A stretch of 64,000 bases of DNA from Schleiferiaceae bacterium (GTDB lineage: Bacteria > Bacteroidota > Bacteroidia > Flavobacteriales > Schleiferiaceae): contig JAGYKI010000018.1 of the NCBI GenBank assembly GCA_018401735.1, forward strand, positions 1-64,000, given 5' to 3'. The first letter of the stretch is position 1; each line of letters begins with the position of its first letter. A program made the translations under genes and the position numbers. Of this stretch, positions 44,474 through 55,340 are shown in pieces. The notes beneath the pieces are model-generated. The model was given only the letters and a program-made list of their open reading frames with translations. It ran no database searches and had not been told where the DNA came from.

Positions 44474-45365
44474 GCCTGTACTTTTAAAAGAAAGCGTAGA
44501 CCTTTTGGCTATCAAAGCCGATGGTATTTATGTAGACGTGACCTTTGGTGGTGGTGGACATTCGCGTGAAATCCTAAGTCGTTTAGGGGAAGAAGGGAAA
44601 TTATTCGCTTTTGACCAAGATCCCGATGCTAAAAACAATATTCCCAACGATCCGCGCTTTACGCTGATCAGTTCTAATTTCCGCTATCTCCAAAAAATGT
44701 TGCGCATGCAAGGCATCACTTCCGTAGATGCGATTCTAGGAGATTTTGGGATTTCCTCCCACCAGATCGATGAAGGGGAAAGAGGTTTCTCTTTGCGTTA
44801 CGATGCCGCACTGGATATGCGCATGAACCGCAATAAGGGCCGTAGCGCTGCCGACGTACTTAACCAATCGGATGAAACCGAATTGATTCGCATCTTAAAA
44901 CAATACGGAGAAATACCTCGTCCGCATTTAGCCGCGCGTGCCATTATTAGCAAACAGCCTTTAGAAAGTACCTTTCAGCTGAAAGCGGCCATAGAAAATT
45001 TAGCCCCGCGCAATAAGCCCGGACAATATATCGCGCAGGTTTTTCAAGCCATTCGTATCGAAGTAAACGAAGAACTAAAGGTAATTGAAGAATTACTGGA
45101 ACAGTCAACTGCGGTTTTAAAAGACCATGGTCGCATCGTGTGTATCTCTTACCACTCTTTGGAAGATCGCTTGGTGAAGAATTATTTCCGCGGCGGACAT
45201 TTCGACGGAAGCATGGAAAAGGATTTCTATGGAAACCTAATCCGCCCTTTGGAACCGATTACCCGTAAGCCTCTCATTCCTAGCGACGAAGAAATTAGCA
45301 TTAACCCACGTGCCCGCTCTGCCAAAATGCGAGCGGCCGAAAAAATTATAGGGGAAAATGACTGA
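44460..45365 (+). CDS. rsmH: 16S rRNA (cytosine1402-N4)-methyltransferase
   Basis: 301 residues from the ATG at 44460; four more codons are available at 44448. MSYHKPVLLKESVDLL is the usual N-terminus. The SAM site reads VTFGGGGHSREIL near 26-38, and the catalytic-region blocks GDFGISSHQIDEGERGFS and ISYHSLEDRLVKNYF are intact. It methylates C1402 in the decoding centre. Second gene of the dcw operon. Confidence 0.95.
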   Translation: MSYHKPVLLKESVDLLAIKADGIYVDVTFGGGGHSREILSRLGEEGKLFAFDQDPDAKNNIPNDPRFTLISSNFRYLQKMLRMQGITSVDAILGDFGISSHQIDEGERGFSLRYDAALDMRMNRNKGRSAADVLNQSDETELIRILKQYGEIPRPHLAARAIISKQPLESTFQLKAAIENLAPRNKPGQYIAQVFQAIRIEVNEELKVIEELLEQSTAVLKDHGRIVCISYHSLEDRLVKNYFRGGHFDGSMEKDFYGNLIRPLEPITRKPLIPSDEEISINPRARSAKMRAAEKIIGEND

Positions 45366-45690
45366 AACTAAAAAAAACAACCGCTTTAGCACCCTTCTTA
45401 CTGGAGGGTTTCTGGTAAACCCCAAGGTGCTAAAACATTGGCCTTATATCCTTTTCCTCTGTGGCTTAGCCTTAATTATGACCACCAGCAGTCATAATGC
45501 CGAGCGAAAAGTACATCGCATCGCCGAACTGCGTCGTGAAATGAAAGAATTAAACTCGGAATTCATCGATACCCGCTCGCGCTTAATGAACGAATCGATG
45601 GAGAGTAAAGTGATTGAAAAAGTTAACGCAGCCCATTTAAATCTGCAACAAGGCAAACAACCGCCTAAAGTAATTAGGGTAAAAGATTAG
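45358..45690 (+). CDS. ftsL: FtsL-like cell division protein
   Basis: 110 residues. One membrane helix (about 22-40, HWPYILFLCGLALIMTTS) is followed by a charged heptad-repeat helix of about 50 residues (RKVHRIAELRREMKELNSEF). This size, topology and position between rsmH and ftsI define the divergent FtsL of Bacteroidota, which with FtsB and FtsQ activates septal synthesis. It overlaps rsmH by 8 bases. Confidence 0.85.
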   Translation: MTETKKNNRFSTLLTGGFLVNPKVLKHWPYILFLCGLALIMTTSSHNAERKVHRIAELRREMKELNSEFIDTRSRLMNESMESKVIEKVNAAHLNLQQGKQPPKVIRVKD

Positions 45691-45698
45691 AAGACTAG

Positions 45699-47663
45699 AT
45701 GTCCGAAAACAAAGCCATATTAAGTAGAGCCTTTCTAGTGTTTATACCACTGGCCCTCTTAGCTGTGCTCATATTTACCAAATTATTAAGCATCCAATTT
45801 ATTGAGGGAGAGGCTTTACGCGAACGTGCCCAAAAAGAGGTGGTACGCGAAATGAACATCCCTGCCGAAAGAGGAAACATCTACTCTAGCGACGGTAAAT
45901 TACTCGCGACTTCGGTACCGGTTTACAATTTACACTTCGACCCTGTGACGGTTGAAGAGGATCTTTTTTTTGAAGAGGTATCTGCCTTGAGCAAAAGCTT
46001 AGCCGCCAAATTTAAGGACCGGACCTGGGCCAGCTGGAAGAATGATCTAATTAAAGCCCGCAACCAAGACCAACGTTATTTCCCCATTGGCAAGGATCTC
46101 AGTTACCTAGATCTGCAAGAAATTAAAAGCTTCCCCATATTTAATGCGGGTCGATTTAAAGGCGGCTTAATTATAGAACAAGAGAATTACCGCAAAATGC
46201 CTTTGGGGAAAATTGCCGAGCGCACCATCGGTCGAGAACGTAAAAGTTTCGCCACTGGTTTAGAAGGTGCTTATTCCGCCTATCTCAAAGGCAAAGACGG
46301 TAAGCGACTGAAACAAAAAATTGGCAACCAAAACTGGAAGCCCCTAAACGACCAAAATGAAGAAGAGCCTGAAAATGGCCTCGATTTAATTTGCACCATC
46401 GATAGTCGCATGCAGGATATTGTTCACAATGCCTTGCTTGCCAGCCTTGAAACTTATCAAGCCGACCACGGCTGTGCCGTTTTAATGGATGTGAAAACGG
46501 GCGCTATCAAAGCCATCTCCAATTTAGGCATTACGAAAAATGGTACTTACTTCGAGAAGCGTAATTACGCCGTGTGGGAAAGCACCGAACCTGGCTCCAC
46601 CTTTAAACTAGCCGCTGTACTCGCTCTTTTCGAAGATGGATACGCTGACCTCAACACCCCTGTTGACACCGAAAACGGTATTTACGAATACAAGTCTTCT
46701 TTAATAAAAGATAGTAACGGCAAGGGTTATGGCAAAACAAACTTAAGAGAAGCCTTTGAAAAGTCGAGCAATGTGGGCATTGCCAAAACCATTATCGACC
46801 ACTACGCCAATCAGCCCCAAAAATTTATCGACCGCCTTTACAGCATTGGTTTGCACCAATCGCTAGACTTAGCTATAAAAGGCGAAGGCAAGCCGCGCAT
46901 TCCCAAAACTAGCGATGCCGATTGGAGCGCTATTTCTCTACCCTGGATTAGCTTCGGCTACCAAGTGAGCTTCACCCCCATGCAGCTGCTTACCTTTTAC
47001 AATGCCGTAGCCAATGATGGCATTATGGTAAAACCTCGATTTTTAGAGGAAATTCAAAGTCACGGACGCAGCGTAGAAAAGATTGAAACCGAAGTTTTAA
47101 ATCCTGCCATTTGCTCGCCCGAAACCTTAGAGAAATTGCAAATTCTACTGAAAGGAGTAGTGCAAGACGGCACCGCGCAAAGTGGCAAGTATAGTATTTG
47201 TGGCTTAGCAGGAAAAACAGGAACCTGTCAACTAAACTACTGGAAACAAGGTACTAAAGATTATCAAGCTTCTTTTGCTGGCTACTTTCCCACCGACAAG
47301 CCGCAATACTCCTGCATTGTGGTAGTCAACAAACCACAAGGCTCTTATTACGGCAGCACCGTGGCCTTCCCCGTTTTTAAAACCATTGCAGAAAATATTT
47401 ACCGCAACAGTCCCCAAGAAGTTAATACCGCCCCCGCTAACAGCTTTGCCAGCCTCAGCGCTGATGATGTACAAATAATCGATGCCGAAAGATTGAAAGC
47501 CATGCCCAATTTGAAAGGACGTAATGGCTATCAAGTACTGAGTGAATTAGAAAACGCTGGCTTCAAGGTACGCATCTCCGGTAACGGAAAAGTACAATGG
47601 CAATACCCTAGCGCGGGTACGGAAATAAGTACCGAACAACTAATTGAATTGAAATTAGGATGA
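45699..47663 (+). CDS. ftsI: Septal transpeptidase, class B PBP with PASTA domain
   Basis: 654 residues. N-terminal anchor helix (about 10-28), dimerisation domain, then the transpeptidase domain with the catalytic serine S300 in GSTFK, SSN at 356-358 and KTGT beginning at K506. The last 60 residues form one PASTA module (MPNLKGRNGYQVLSELENAG), which may bind peptidoglycan. It cross-links septal peptidoglycan in partnership with FtsW. Its stop overlaps the murE start (ATGA). Confidence 0.94.
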   Translation: MSENKAILSRAFLVFIPLALLAVLIFTKLLSIQFIEGEALRERAQKEVVREMNIPAERGNIYSSDGKLLATSVPVYNLHFDPVTVEEDLFFEEVSALSKSLAAKFKDRTWASWKNDLIKARNQDQRYFPIGKDLSYLDLQEIKSFPIFNAGRFKGGLIIEQENYRKMPLGKIAERTIGRERKSFATGLEGAYSAYLKGKDGKRLKQKIGNQNWKPLNDQNEEEPENGLDLICTIDSRMQDIVHNALLASLETYQADHGCAVLMDVKTGAIKAISNLGITKNGTYFEKRNYAVWESTEPGSTFKLAAVLALFEDGYADLNTPVDTENGIYEYKSSLIKDSNGKGYGKTNLREAFEKSSNVGIAKTIIDHYANQPQKFIDRLYSIGLHQSLDLAIKGEGKPRIPKTSDADWSAISLPWISFGYQVSFTPMQLLTFYNAVANDGIMVKPRFLEEIQSHGRSVEKIETEVLNPAICSPETLEKLQILLKGVVQDGTAQSGKYSICGLAGKTGTCQLNYWKQGTKDYQASFAGYFPTDKPQYSCIVVVNKPQGSYYGSTVAFPVFKTIAENIYRNSPQEVNTAPANSFASLSADDVQIIDAERLKAMPNLKGRNGYQVLSELENAGFKVRISGNGKVQWQYPSAGTEISTEQLIELKLG

Positions 47664-49123
47664 AGCTATTAAAGGATCTTTTATACGGTGTTTCATTGCT
47701 CGATACCATCGGGACTACGCATCTTGCGGTAAGCAAAATCACCTTTAATTCTAAGGAAGCTAGCCGTGAGTCATTGTTTGTGGCTATTATTGGCACTCAG
47801 GTAGATGGCCATAAATATATTGGCGCCGCTATCGAAACGGGCGCGCGCGCTATAATCTGCGAAAATCTTCCTAGCGAAACCGCAGAAGGAATTACGTATA
47901 TCCTCGTAAAAGACAGCCACGCTGCTTTAGCCAAAATTGCGAGTAATTTTTACGATGAGCCTTCTAAAAAATTAAAGCTAATTGGGGTAACGGGCACCAA
48001 TGGCAAAACCACCACCAGCACCCTTCTTTATCAGCTCTTCACCAATTTAGGTGAGAAAAGCGGCTTGCTTTCTACTGTTGATATTAAGATTGGCAAAGAG
48101 AGTTTTCCCGCCAGCCACACCACTCCCGACCCTATTCAAATAAATTATTATTTGAACGAGATGGTGAAAAATGGCTGCAAATACTGCTTTATGGAAGCGA
48201 GCAGTCACGGTATCGCTCAAAAGCGCACCTATGCCTTGCATTTTACTGGTGCGGTTTTCACCAATATCTCCCACGATCACCTGGACTACCACGGTAGTTT
48301 CGAAAACTATATTAAGGCCAAAAAAGCCCTCTTTGATAATTTACCCAAGACGGCTTTCATGCTTACCAACGGCGATGAGCGCCACGGCATGACCATGGCC
48401 CAAAACACCAAGGCCAAGGTTCGCACCTACAGCATTAGCAACGATAGCGATTACAAAGGGCGCATCTTGGAGCACCAATTAAATGGCATGCTAATTAAAC
48501 TGGGCATGCATGAAGTGTGGACCAAATTAATCGGCACTTTTAATGTGTACAATCTATTGGCTATATACGGAGTAGCAATAGAATTAGAAAAAGATCCTTT
48601 GCAAGTAGCCACCGCTATTAGCAGCTTAAACTCGGTTGCTGGGCGCTTTCAGTACATTCAAAAGAATGACTTAACTGCCATTGTAGATTACGCACACACG
48701 CCCGATGCCTTAGAAAATGTATTAGGCACCATTGCTAAGATTCGCACAAAAAATGAGAAGGTTATTACGGTAGTTGGCTGCGGTGGCAACCGCGATACTA
48801 CCAAACGACCGATTATGGCCAAGGTCGCTTGTGAAAATAGCGATCAGGTTATTCTTACCTCAGATAATCCCCGCTTTGAAGACCCACAAAGCATTATTGA
48901 TGATATGATGACCGGTGTAGAAATGCATCAGAGCCATAAGGTGCTTTGCATCTTAGACAGGGAACAAGCGATTAAAACCGCCATTCAATTAGGCCAAAGC
49001 AAAGACATCATTCTGATTGCTGGCAAAGGACACGAGACTTATCAAGAAATTAAAGGCGTTCGGAAAGACTTTAACGATCTCACCTTAGCCCAAGAAATGT
49101 TGAACCAAAAATATCCTAGCTAA
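47660..49123 (+). CDS. murE: UDP-MurNAc-tripeptide synthetase, meso-DAP type
   Basis: 487 residues. The ATP loop [15 protein letters not shown] lies near 108, and the specificity motif DNPR is at 402-405. DNPR is the signature of enzymes that add meso-diaminopimelate rather than lysine, so the cell wall is predicted to be of the DAP type. The C-terminal [12 protein letters not shown] is typical. It overlaps ftsI and mraY by a few bases. Confidence 0.95.
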   Translation: MKLLKDLLYGVSLLDTIGTTHLAVSKITFNSKEASRESLFVAIIGTQVDGHKYIGAAIETGARAIICENLPSETAEGITYILVKDSHAALAKIASNFYDEPSKKLKLIGVTGTNGKTTTSTLLYQLFTNLGEKSGLLSTVDIKIGKESFPASHTTPDPIQINYYLNEMVKNGCKYCFMEASSHGIAQKRTYALHFTGAVFTNISHDHLDYHGSFENYIKAKKALFDNLPKTAFMLTNGDERHGMTMAQNTKAKVRTYSISNDSDYKGRILEHQLNGMLIKLGMHEVWTKLIGTFNVYNLLAIYGVAIELEKDPLQVATAISSLNSVAGRFQYIQKNDLTAIVDYAHTPDALENVLGTIAKIRTKNEKVITVVGCGGNRDTTKRPIMAKVACENSDQVILTSDNPRFEDPQSIIDDMMTGVEMHQSHKVLCILDREQAIKTAIQLGQSKDIILIAGKGHETYQEIKGVRKDFNDLTLAQEMLNQKYPS

Positions 49124-50361
49124 TGCTTTATTACCTCTTTAGCTATTTAAACAGCACCTACGATTTACCAGGAGCAGGCGTATTTGAATTCATCACCTTC
49201 CGGGCGGCGATGGCTTTGATAAGCTCTTTACTTATTTGCTTGGTTTTCGGAAAGCGCCTAATCAACTTATTACGTGCCAAGCAAGTAGGCGAAAGTATTC
49301 GCGACCTTGGTTTGGAAGGCCAAAGTGAAAAAGCCGGCACACCTACCATGGGTGGCTTAATCATTTTACTGGGCATCTTGGCCCCGACCTTACTCTTCGC
49401 CAAACTAGAAAACATTTACATCATCCTTTTAATCATCACCACCCTTTGGATGGGCGCGGTGGGTTTTTTGGATGATTACATTAAAGTATTCCGCAAAAAC
49501 AAAAAGGGTTTACCCGGCAAGTTTAAGGTAATGGGGCAGATTGGCTTAGGCTTAATCGTGGGTTCCATTCTTTACTTCAACGATAATGTAACCGTTAAAG
49601 ATCGCCTTGCTTCGGCACAGTTGGTAGAATTAGAATCGGGCGTGCGTCAGCAAACCTTACCGCTTTACGCAGATGCGCAAAAATCACTGAAGACGACTAT
49701 TCCTTTTGTAAAAAACAATGAATTTGATTACCATTCATTATTGAACTGGATAGGTCCCGAAGCGAGTAAATACGCCTGGTTAATTTTTATTCCCATTGTA
49801 ATCTTCATTATTACCGCCGTTTCCAATGGTGCGAATCTCACCGACGGAATTGACGGTTTAGCCACGGGAACCTCGGCCATTATTGCCATTGCTTTAGGTG
49901 TTTTTGCTTATGTATCTGGCTCCATCATTTTTGCCGATTACCTCAATATTATGTACATCCCGAATACGGGTGAAATGGTGGTGTTTATTGCGGCTTTTGT
50001 GGGTGCCTGCATCGGCTTCCTCTGGTACAATACCTTCCCCGCCCAAGTATTTATGGGCGATACGGGTAGTCTTACCATTGGCGGTATTATCGCGGTATTC
50101 GCTATTGCTATTCGCAAAGAGCTGCTCATCCCCGTGGTTTGTGGCATTTTCTTAGCCGAGAACATTTCCGTGGTACTACAAGTAAGCTATTTCAAATACA
50201 CCAAAAAGAAATTTGGAGAAGGCCGTCGGATTTTCCTTATGTCACCCCTCCACCACCACTACCAAAAAAGAGGCTTTCACGAAAGCAAAATTGTAACTCG
50301 CTTTTGGATTGTAGGCATCTTCTTGGCCGTAATAACCTTTGTAACTCTAAAACTGCGCTAA
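49123..50361 (+). CDS. mraY: Phospho-MurNAc-pentapeptide translocase
   Basis: 412 residues with about ten membrane helices. It makes lipid I from UDP-MurNAc-pentapeptide and undecaprenyl phosphate. Conserved cytoplasmic motifs are [11 protein letters not shown] near 65, [19 protein letters not shown] near 113, [17 protein letters not shown] and [10 protein letters not shown]. An insertion of about 40 residues ([19 protein letters not shown] region) lies between helices, as in other Bacteroidota. It overlaps murD by one base. Confidence 0.95.
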   Translation: MLYYLFSYLNSTYDLPGAGVFEFITFRAAMALISSLLICLVFGKRLINLLRAKQVGESIRDLGLEGQSEKAGTPTMGGLIILLGILAPTLLFAKLENIYIILLIITTLWMGAVGFLDDYIKVFRKNKKGLPGKFKVMGQIGLGLIVGSILYFNDNVTVKDRLASAQLVELESGVRQQTLPLYADAQKSLKTTIPFVKNNEFDYHSLLNWIGPEASKYAWLIFIPIVIFIITAVSNGANLTDGIDGLATGTSAIIAIALGVFAYVSGSIIFADYLNIMYIPNTGEMVVFIAAFVGACIGFLWYNTFPAQVFMGDTGSLTIGGIIAVFAIAIRKELLIPVVCGIFLAENISVVLQVSYFKYTKKKFGEGRRIFLMSPLHHHYQKRGFHESKIVTRFWIVGIFLAVITFVTLKLR

Positions 50362-51704
50362 TGAGTACGATTCTTAAAATAGCAGTTTTAGGAGGCGGAG
50401 AAAGCGGCGTGGGTGCTGCTCTTTTAGCTAAAAAACTAGGACATCAAGTATTCTTAAGTGATGCGGGTATTATTAAAGATAAATACCACCGTCAGCTTAG
50501 CAATGCCTCGATTGAATTTGAAGAGAGTCAGCACAGCAACGAGCGCATTCTTGCTTGTGACCTGATTATTAAGTCACCAGGCATTCCAGAAAAAGCGCCT
50601 TTAATTCAAGCTATTCGTGCCGCTGGCATTAGCTTGATTTCTGAGGTAGAATACGCTTATCGCTTTTGCAAGGGGAAAATTATTGCTATTACGGGCACTA
50701 ATGGTAAAACCACCACCACCAAACTTTGCTATCACCTGCTTAAAAACGCGGGGCTAAAAGTGGCTATGGTAGGTAATGTAGGCGAAAGCTTCGCTGCTGC
50801 TGTCGCAGAAAACGGCTACGACTATTATGTAGTGGAAATTAGCAGCTTTCAGCTGGATGATATCGTGGACTTCAAACCCTTCATCTCCATCATTACCAAT
50901 ATCACCGAAGATCATTTAGATCGCTATCAGTACAACATAGACCTCTACGCGGCAGCGAAATTAAGAATCTTCGAAAACCAAGATGAGAACGACCACTTCA
51001 TCTACAATGCCGACGACCCTTTAAGTCAGAAGTATATCAAAACCAAAGAAATCAAAGCGCAGCAATACCAACTCTCACTGGAGAAGCCGGTAGAGCAAGG
51101 TGCATTTTTAGACGACAATAACATTTTCAAAATAATTCTAAACAGAAAAGAGGATATGGATATCAATGAACTAGCCCTGCAAGGCAAACACAACAGTTAC
51201 AACAGTTTAGCTTCGGGTGTAGCGGGAAGATTACTCAACATTCGCAAAGAAACCATCCGCGAAAGCATGGCTAATTTCGAAAGTATTGAGCACCGACTAG
51301 AACCCGTGTTACAAATTTATGGCATCAACTTCATTAACGACAGTAAGGCCACTAATGTAAACTCCACTTGGTATGCTTTAGAAAGCATGAAGGAACCTAC
51401 TATTTGGATTGCAGGAGGTGTTGATAAGGGCAACGATTACGCTCAACTTTTGCCCTTAGTTAAGCAGCATGTAAAAGCCATTATTTGCCTAGGTACCGAT
51501 AATTCAAAACTACACGCCGAATTTGACGGTGAAGTAGAAATGGTAGTCGACGCAGCCGATATGGATGAAGCGGTACGCATGGCCTATAAGATTGGTGCCA
51601 AAGGCGATAATGTTTTATTAAGCCCGGCTTGTGCCAGTTTCGACCTATTCGAAAATTACGAAGACCGTGGTCGCCAATTTAAAGATGCGGTAAGAAATTT
51701 ATAA
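50361..51704 (+). CDS. murD: UDP-MurNAc-L-alanine--D-glutamate ligase
   Basis: 447 residues from the ATG at 50361, one base overlapping the mraY stop (TAATG). The frame is open back to 50139, but that part lies inside mraY and translates to unrelated sequence. The N-terminal Rossmann motif AVLGGGESGVGAALLAKK and the ATP loop [13 protein letters not shown] near 112 are clear. It adds D-Glu to UDP-MurNAc-L-Ala in the cytoplasm. Confidence 0.94.
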   Translation: MSTILKIAVLGGGESGVGAALLAKKLGHQVFLSDAGIIKDKYHRQLSNASIEFEESQHSNERILACDLIIKSPGIPEKAPLIQAIRAAGISLISEVEYAYRFCKGKIIAITGTNGKTTTTKLCYHLLKNAGLKVAMVGNVGESFAAAVAENGYDYYVVEISSFQLDDIVDFKPFISIITNITEDHLDRYQYNIDLYAAAKLRIFENQDENDHFIYNADDPLSQKYIKTKEIKAQQYQLSLEKPVEQGAFLDDNNIFKIILNRKEDMDINELALQGKHNSYNSLASGVAGRLLNIRKETIRESMANFESIEHRLEPVLQIYGINFINDSKATNVNSTWYALESMKEPTIWIAGGVDKGNDYAQLLPLVKQHVKAIICLGTDNSKLHAEFDGEVEMVVDAADMDEAVRMAYKIGAKGDNVLLSPACASFDLFENYEDRGRQFKDAVRNL

Positions 51705-51706
51705 GC

Positions 51707-52914
51707 GTGAAATTTAAGCTCGAAATAAAAGGAGACTCGACCCTGTGGATACTTACGGCCATCTTGGCCTTAGTAGGCACCATTACGGTATATAGTGCCA
51801 GTAGCAACTTGGCCTTTAGTGGCGGAGCTAGCACCCTTGTGGACTTAGCGAAGCATCTCTTTTTTATTGGAGCTGGTTTTGGACTGATGTACGCCGTGCA
51901 CCGAGTAGACTACAACTTATTCGGGTCTTTTTCACGACTTCTGCTTGTTCCAGTAGCCCTATTATTAGTTTACACCTTAGCCAATGGGGTTAACGTTTCG
52001 AATGCTTCACGCTGGATACGCCTGCCCATGGGGCAAACTTTTCAAACCAGTGCCCTCGCTAGTGTAGTTTTAATCACCTACTTAGCGCGCTATTTAGCCT
52101 TAAGAAGCAAAGAAGAATTACGCAGTTTTAAAGCGACTTTCCTACCCCTAATCTTTCCAATCCTCTTGGTGGTAGGATTAATTTTGCCCGCAAACTTTAG
52201 TACCGCGGCCTTAATTTTTGGCGTGAGCTTTTTATTGTTATTTATGGGCGGCTATGCTATTAAAAACCTTTTCATTTTAGCGGGAAGCGGCTTGGTGGCC
52301 CTTAGCTATTTTTGTAGCCTTGGTTTACGCCTTCCCAATATGAGTAATCGTGTGGCTACTTGAAAACGCGTATTGAAAGTTTCTCCAGTGGTGATTCAGC
52401 CGAAAACTATCAAGTAACAAAGGCAAAAATGGCTATTGCCGAAGGTCAGTACTTAGGTAAAGGCCCAGGTAAAAGCGCCCTTAAAAACTTCCTTCCGCAG
52501 TCCAACTCCGACTTTATCTTCGCGGTGATTGTGGAAGAATGGGGTACCCTAGGCGGCGGACTTATTATTGTGGTTTTTATTTGGATTCTCTTTCGCTTCC
52601 TACGCATTGCAAACCGAGCGAAGACGAGTTTTGGATCCCTGCTCAGCTTGGGCTTAGGATTGGTCATCTTGGCGCAAGCCTTCGTAAACCTAAGTGTGGC
52701 CGTAAACCTAATTCCCGTTACGGGACAAACCCTGCCTTTGGTTAGCAAAGGAGGCACATCCATTTGGATGACTGCCATTGCGCTCGGCATGATACAAAGT
52801 GTGAGTCGTGGTAAAAGCCAATCGAACAGTAGCCTAGACGATGAAGCTTTGAATATGGAAAGTCCAAGTGAAGAAATACCCGCGCTAAAACCCGAAAACC
52901 TGAGCCATGTCTAA
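51707..52914 (+). pseudogene. ftsW: Cell division protein FtsW, interrupted by an apparent 1-base deletion
   Basis: The N-terminal half (51707-52363, 218 residues, about seven helices) ends in NRVAT then TGA. The C-terminal half continues in the -1 frame from 52360 (KTRIESFSSGDSAENYQ... GKGPGKSALKNFLPQSNSDFIFAVIVEEWG... GQTLPLVSKGGTSIW). The family sequence here is NRV.TWK.RIE, so inserting one G after TG at 52361-52362 restores ACT-TGG-AAA-ACG and one ~402-residue protein. FtsW polymerises septal glycan and is essential. The break lies in the large periplasmic loop; the putative catalytic Asp is in the second half. Sequencing error, lesion or a truly split protein are all possible. Confidence 0.88.
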
Positions 52915-54013
52915 CTTGCGATTTATTATAAGCGGAGGTGGTACGGGTGGGCATATATTCCCCGCCATTGCCATTGCAGACGAATTAAAAAAGCGCTTCC
53001 CTTCGGCGGAGTTTCTTTTTGTAGGCGCTCAAGGCAAAATGGAAATGGAAAAAGTTCCTCAGGCAGGCTATGCTATTGAAGGGCTTTGGATTAGCGGTTT
53101 GCAAAGGAAAATAAGTCTGGACAATTTAAGCTTCCCCTTAAAGGTCCTAAGTTCGCTGTGGAAGAGCCGTCGTATTTTGAAAAAATTCCCTGCCGATTTT
53201 GCCATTGGCACCGGCGGATATGCCAGCGGTCCTTTATTGTACGCCGCGGCCCAAAAAGGAATTCCTTGTTTGATTCAAGAGCAAAACTCTTACCCTGGAA
53301 TTACCAATAAAATTTTAGCGGCGAAAGCTTCATCTATTTGCGTGGCCTACGAAAATATGGAGCGCTTTTTTCCTGCCGATAAAATCACTCTTAGTGGTAA
53401 TCCACTCCGCGCCAATCTCACCCGTAATTTACCGAGTAAAGAAAGCGCCAGCCAAAAATTAGGATTAGACCCAAATCGAAAAACCTTACTCATTCTTGGT
53501 GGTAGCCTTGGTGCCCGCCGCATCAATGAATTAATTGCCGCCATTATTAATGATTTGACAGAGCAAAACCTGAACATCATCTGGCAATGCGGAAAACTCT
53601 ACTATGAAAGTCTGAGCCAACAGTTTACGCATCTTGCCCCCGAGCACCAATTACACGCTTTCCTAAATAATATGAACGAGGCCTTTGCTGCCGCAGATTT
53701 AGTGATTAGTCGTGCCGGAGCCAATACCCTGAGCGAATTAGCCGCCTTAGGCAAGGCCAGCATTTTAATTCCTTCACCCAATGTGGCGGAAGACCATCAA
53801 ACGAAAAACGCCACCTATTTAAAAGATCGTGAAGCGGCCTTGCTTTTTAAAGAAAGCGAAAGCCCCTCCGAACTATTTAAATTATTAAGCGATTTACTGC
53901 GCGCTGATAATGAAATTAAGAAACTAGAGCAGAACATTTTGAAGCTCGCTTTGCCACAGGCTTCGGCCACTATTGTTGACGAAATCGATAAAATTCTGAA
54001 CCATGCTGAATAG
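52907..54013 (+). CDS. murG: UDP-GlcNAc--lipid I N-acetylglucosaminyltransferase
   Basis: 368 residues, GT-B fold (family GT28). The glycine-rich loop GGGTGGHIFPAIAIADELKK is at 10-29, and LGGSLGARRIN and ISRAGANTLSELAALGKASI carry the sugar-nucleotide site. It converts lipid I to lipid II. It overlaps ftsW by 8 bases and murC by 11. Confidence 0.95.
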   Translation: MSNLRFIISGGGTGGHIFPAIAIADELKKRFPSAEFLFVGAQGKMEMEKVPQAGYAIEGLWISGLQRKISLDNLSFPLKVLSSLWKSRRILKKFPADFAIGTGGYASGPLLYAAAQKGIPCLIQEQNSYPGITNKILAAKASSICVAYENMERFFPADKITLSGNPLRANLTRNLPSKESASQKLGLDPNRKTLLILGGSLGARRINELIAAIINDLTEQNLNIIWQCGKLYYESLSQQFTHLAPEHQLHAFLNNMNEAFAAADLVISRAGANTLSELAALGKASILIPSPNVAEDHQTKNATYLKDREAALLFKESESPSELFKLLSDLLRADNEIKKLEQNILKLALPQASATIVDEIDKILNHAE

Positions 54014-55340
54014 TAATAGCATTTTCTTTTTAGGCATTGGAGGCATCGGGATGAGCGCCTTAGCGCGCTTTTTCAAAAGTTCGGGACAAGCTGTTTTTGG
54101 CTACGATCGGTTTCAATCGGAACTGTGTAAGCAACTGGAAAGTGAAGGCATGAAAATTCACTACGAAGACGATATTAAGCTACTTTCCAAAAAGATTGAC
54201 CCCGAAAATACCTTGGTGGTTTACACCCCCGCCATTCCAGCCGACAATTTACACTTGGCCTATTTTACAGAAAATGGTTTCAATTTAATAAAACGTGCCC
54301 GTCTTTTGGGCGAAATCGCTGCCGAGCAAAAATGTTTGGCTATTGCTGGCACCCACGGGAAAACAACCACTTCTACTCTATTAGCCCATTTATTTCGAGC
54401 CAATGGTAAAAACATTAGCGCCTTTTTAGGCGGCATTAGCACCAACTACCAAACCAATTTTTGGGGCAGCCGTAAAACTGAAATCTTGGTCGCTGAGGCA
54501 GATGAGTACGACCGAAGCTTTTTAAACTTAAAGCCAGAAGCAGCAGCGATAACCTCCACTGATGCCGATCATTTAGACATTTACGGGGAGGAAACTTCAC
54601 TAAAGGAAACTTTCAAAACCTTTGCCGATTCAGTTACGGAGCTTTTACTAATACACGAAAACTCAGGATTAAGGGAAGGCTTACGCTATGGCCTTTCGGC
54701 AGATGCGCCTTACCGTGCGCAAAACATTCGTATCGAAAATCATCAATACACTTACGACTTGGTTTACCCGCAAGGGCAAATAAACGATATCAAACTAGGT
54801 CTTCCTGGGCGTTATAATGTAGAGAACAGTGTGGCTGCAGCAGGTATTGCCTTGCACTATGGCTTGAGTGAAACAGAGGTAAAACTAGGTTTAGAAAGCT
54901 TTAAGGGCGTGAAACGTCGTTTTGAATACCATATCAAGCAAGAGGATTTGGTTTATATTGACGATTACGCACATCACCCGAAGGAGATTGAAGCTTTGGC
55001 GCTTTCCATTCGCGAACTTTATCCTTCCAAGAAAATTACGGCTATTTTTCAGCCGCATTTGTTTAGCCGCACCCGCGATTTCATGCCGCAGTTTGCCGAA
55101 AGCTTAGGTCTTTTTAATGAAGTGATTCTTTTGGAAATCTATCCCGCGCGCGAAAGACCGATTACCGGAATTACCTCTGCTGCCTTATTAGAACTAATCC
55201 CCGGTGAAAATAAAAGTTTGGCCGCCCGCCAGGAGATAATCAACCGCTTTAGTAAAGAAAAGCCTGAGGTTATTTTAACCATTGGTGCTGGCGATATTGA
55301 TCAACTGGTGCCTAGTTTAAAAATGAGTCTGCTTAAATGA
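54003..55340 (+). CDS. murC: UDP-N-acetylmuramate--L-alanine ligase
   Basis: 445 residues. The N-terminal domain has GIGGIGMSALARFF near 11, and the ATP loop is [13 protein letters not shown] near 115. EADEYDRSFLNL and DDYAHHPKEI are conserved downstream. It adds the first amino acid to UDP-MurNAc. The gene order murG-murC-ftsQ is the classical dcw order. Confidence 0.95.
   Translation: MLNSNSIFFLGIGGIGMSALARFFKSSGQAVFGYDRFQSELCKQLESEGMKIHYEDDIKLLSKKIDPENTLVVYTPAIPADNLHLAYFTENGFNLIKRARLLGEIAAEQKCLAIAGTHGKTTTSTLLAHLFRANGKNISAFLGGISTNYQTNFWGSRKTEILVAEADEYDRSFLNLKPEAAAITSTDADHLDIYGEETSLKETFKTFADSVTELLLIHENSGLREGLRYGLSADAPYRAQNIRIENHQYTYDLVYPQGQINDIKLGLPGRYNVENSVAAAGIALHYGLSETEVKLGLESFKGVKRRFEYHIKQEDLVYIDDYAHHPKEIEALALSIRELYPSKKITAIFQPHLFSRTRDFMPQFAESLGLFNEVILLEIYPARERPITGITSAALLELIPGENKSLAARQEIINRFSKEKPEVILTIGAGDIDQLVPSLKMSLLK

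Noticed and set aside
50139..50360. 74-codon N-terminal extension of murD
   Set aside because: It lies entirely inside mraY in another frame; the ATG at 50361 fits the TAATG coupling and the MurD N-terminus.
52350..52375. Programmed -1 frameshift in ftsW
   Set aside because: There is no X-XXY-YYZ slippery heptamer at GTG-GCT-ACT-TGA and no clear downstream stimulatory hairpin; a missing G explains the break more simply.
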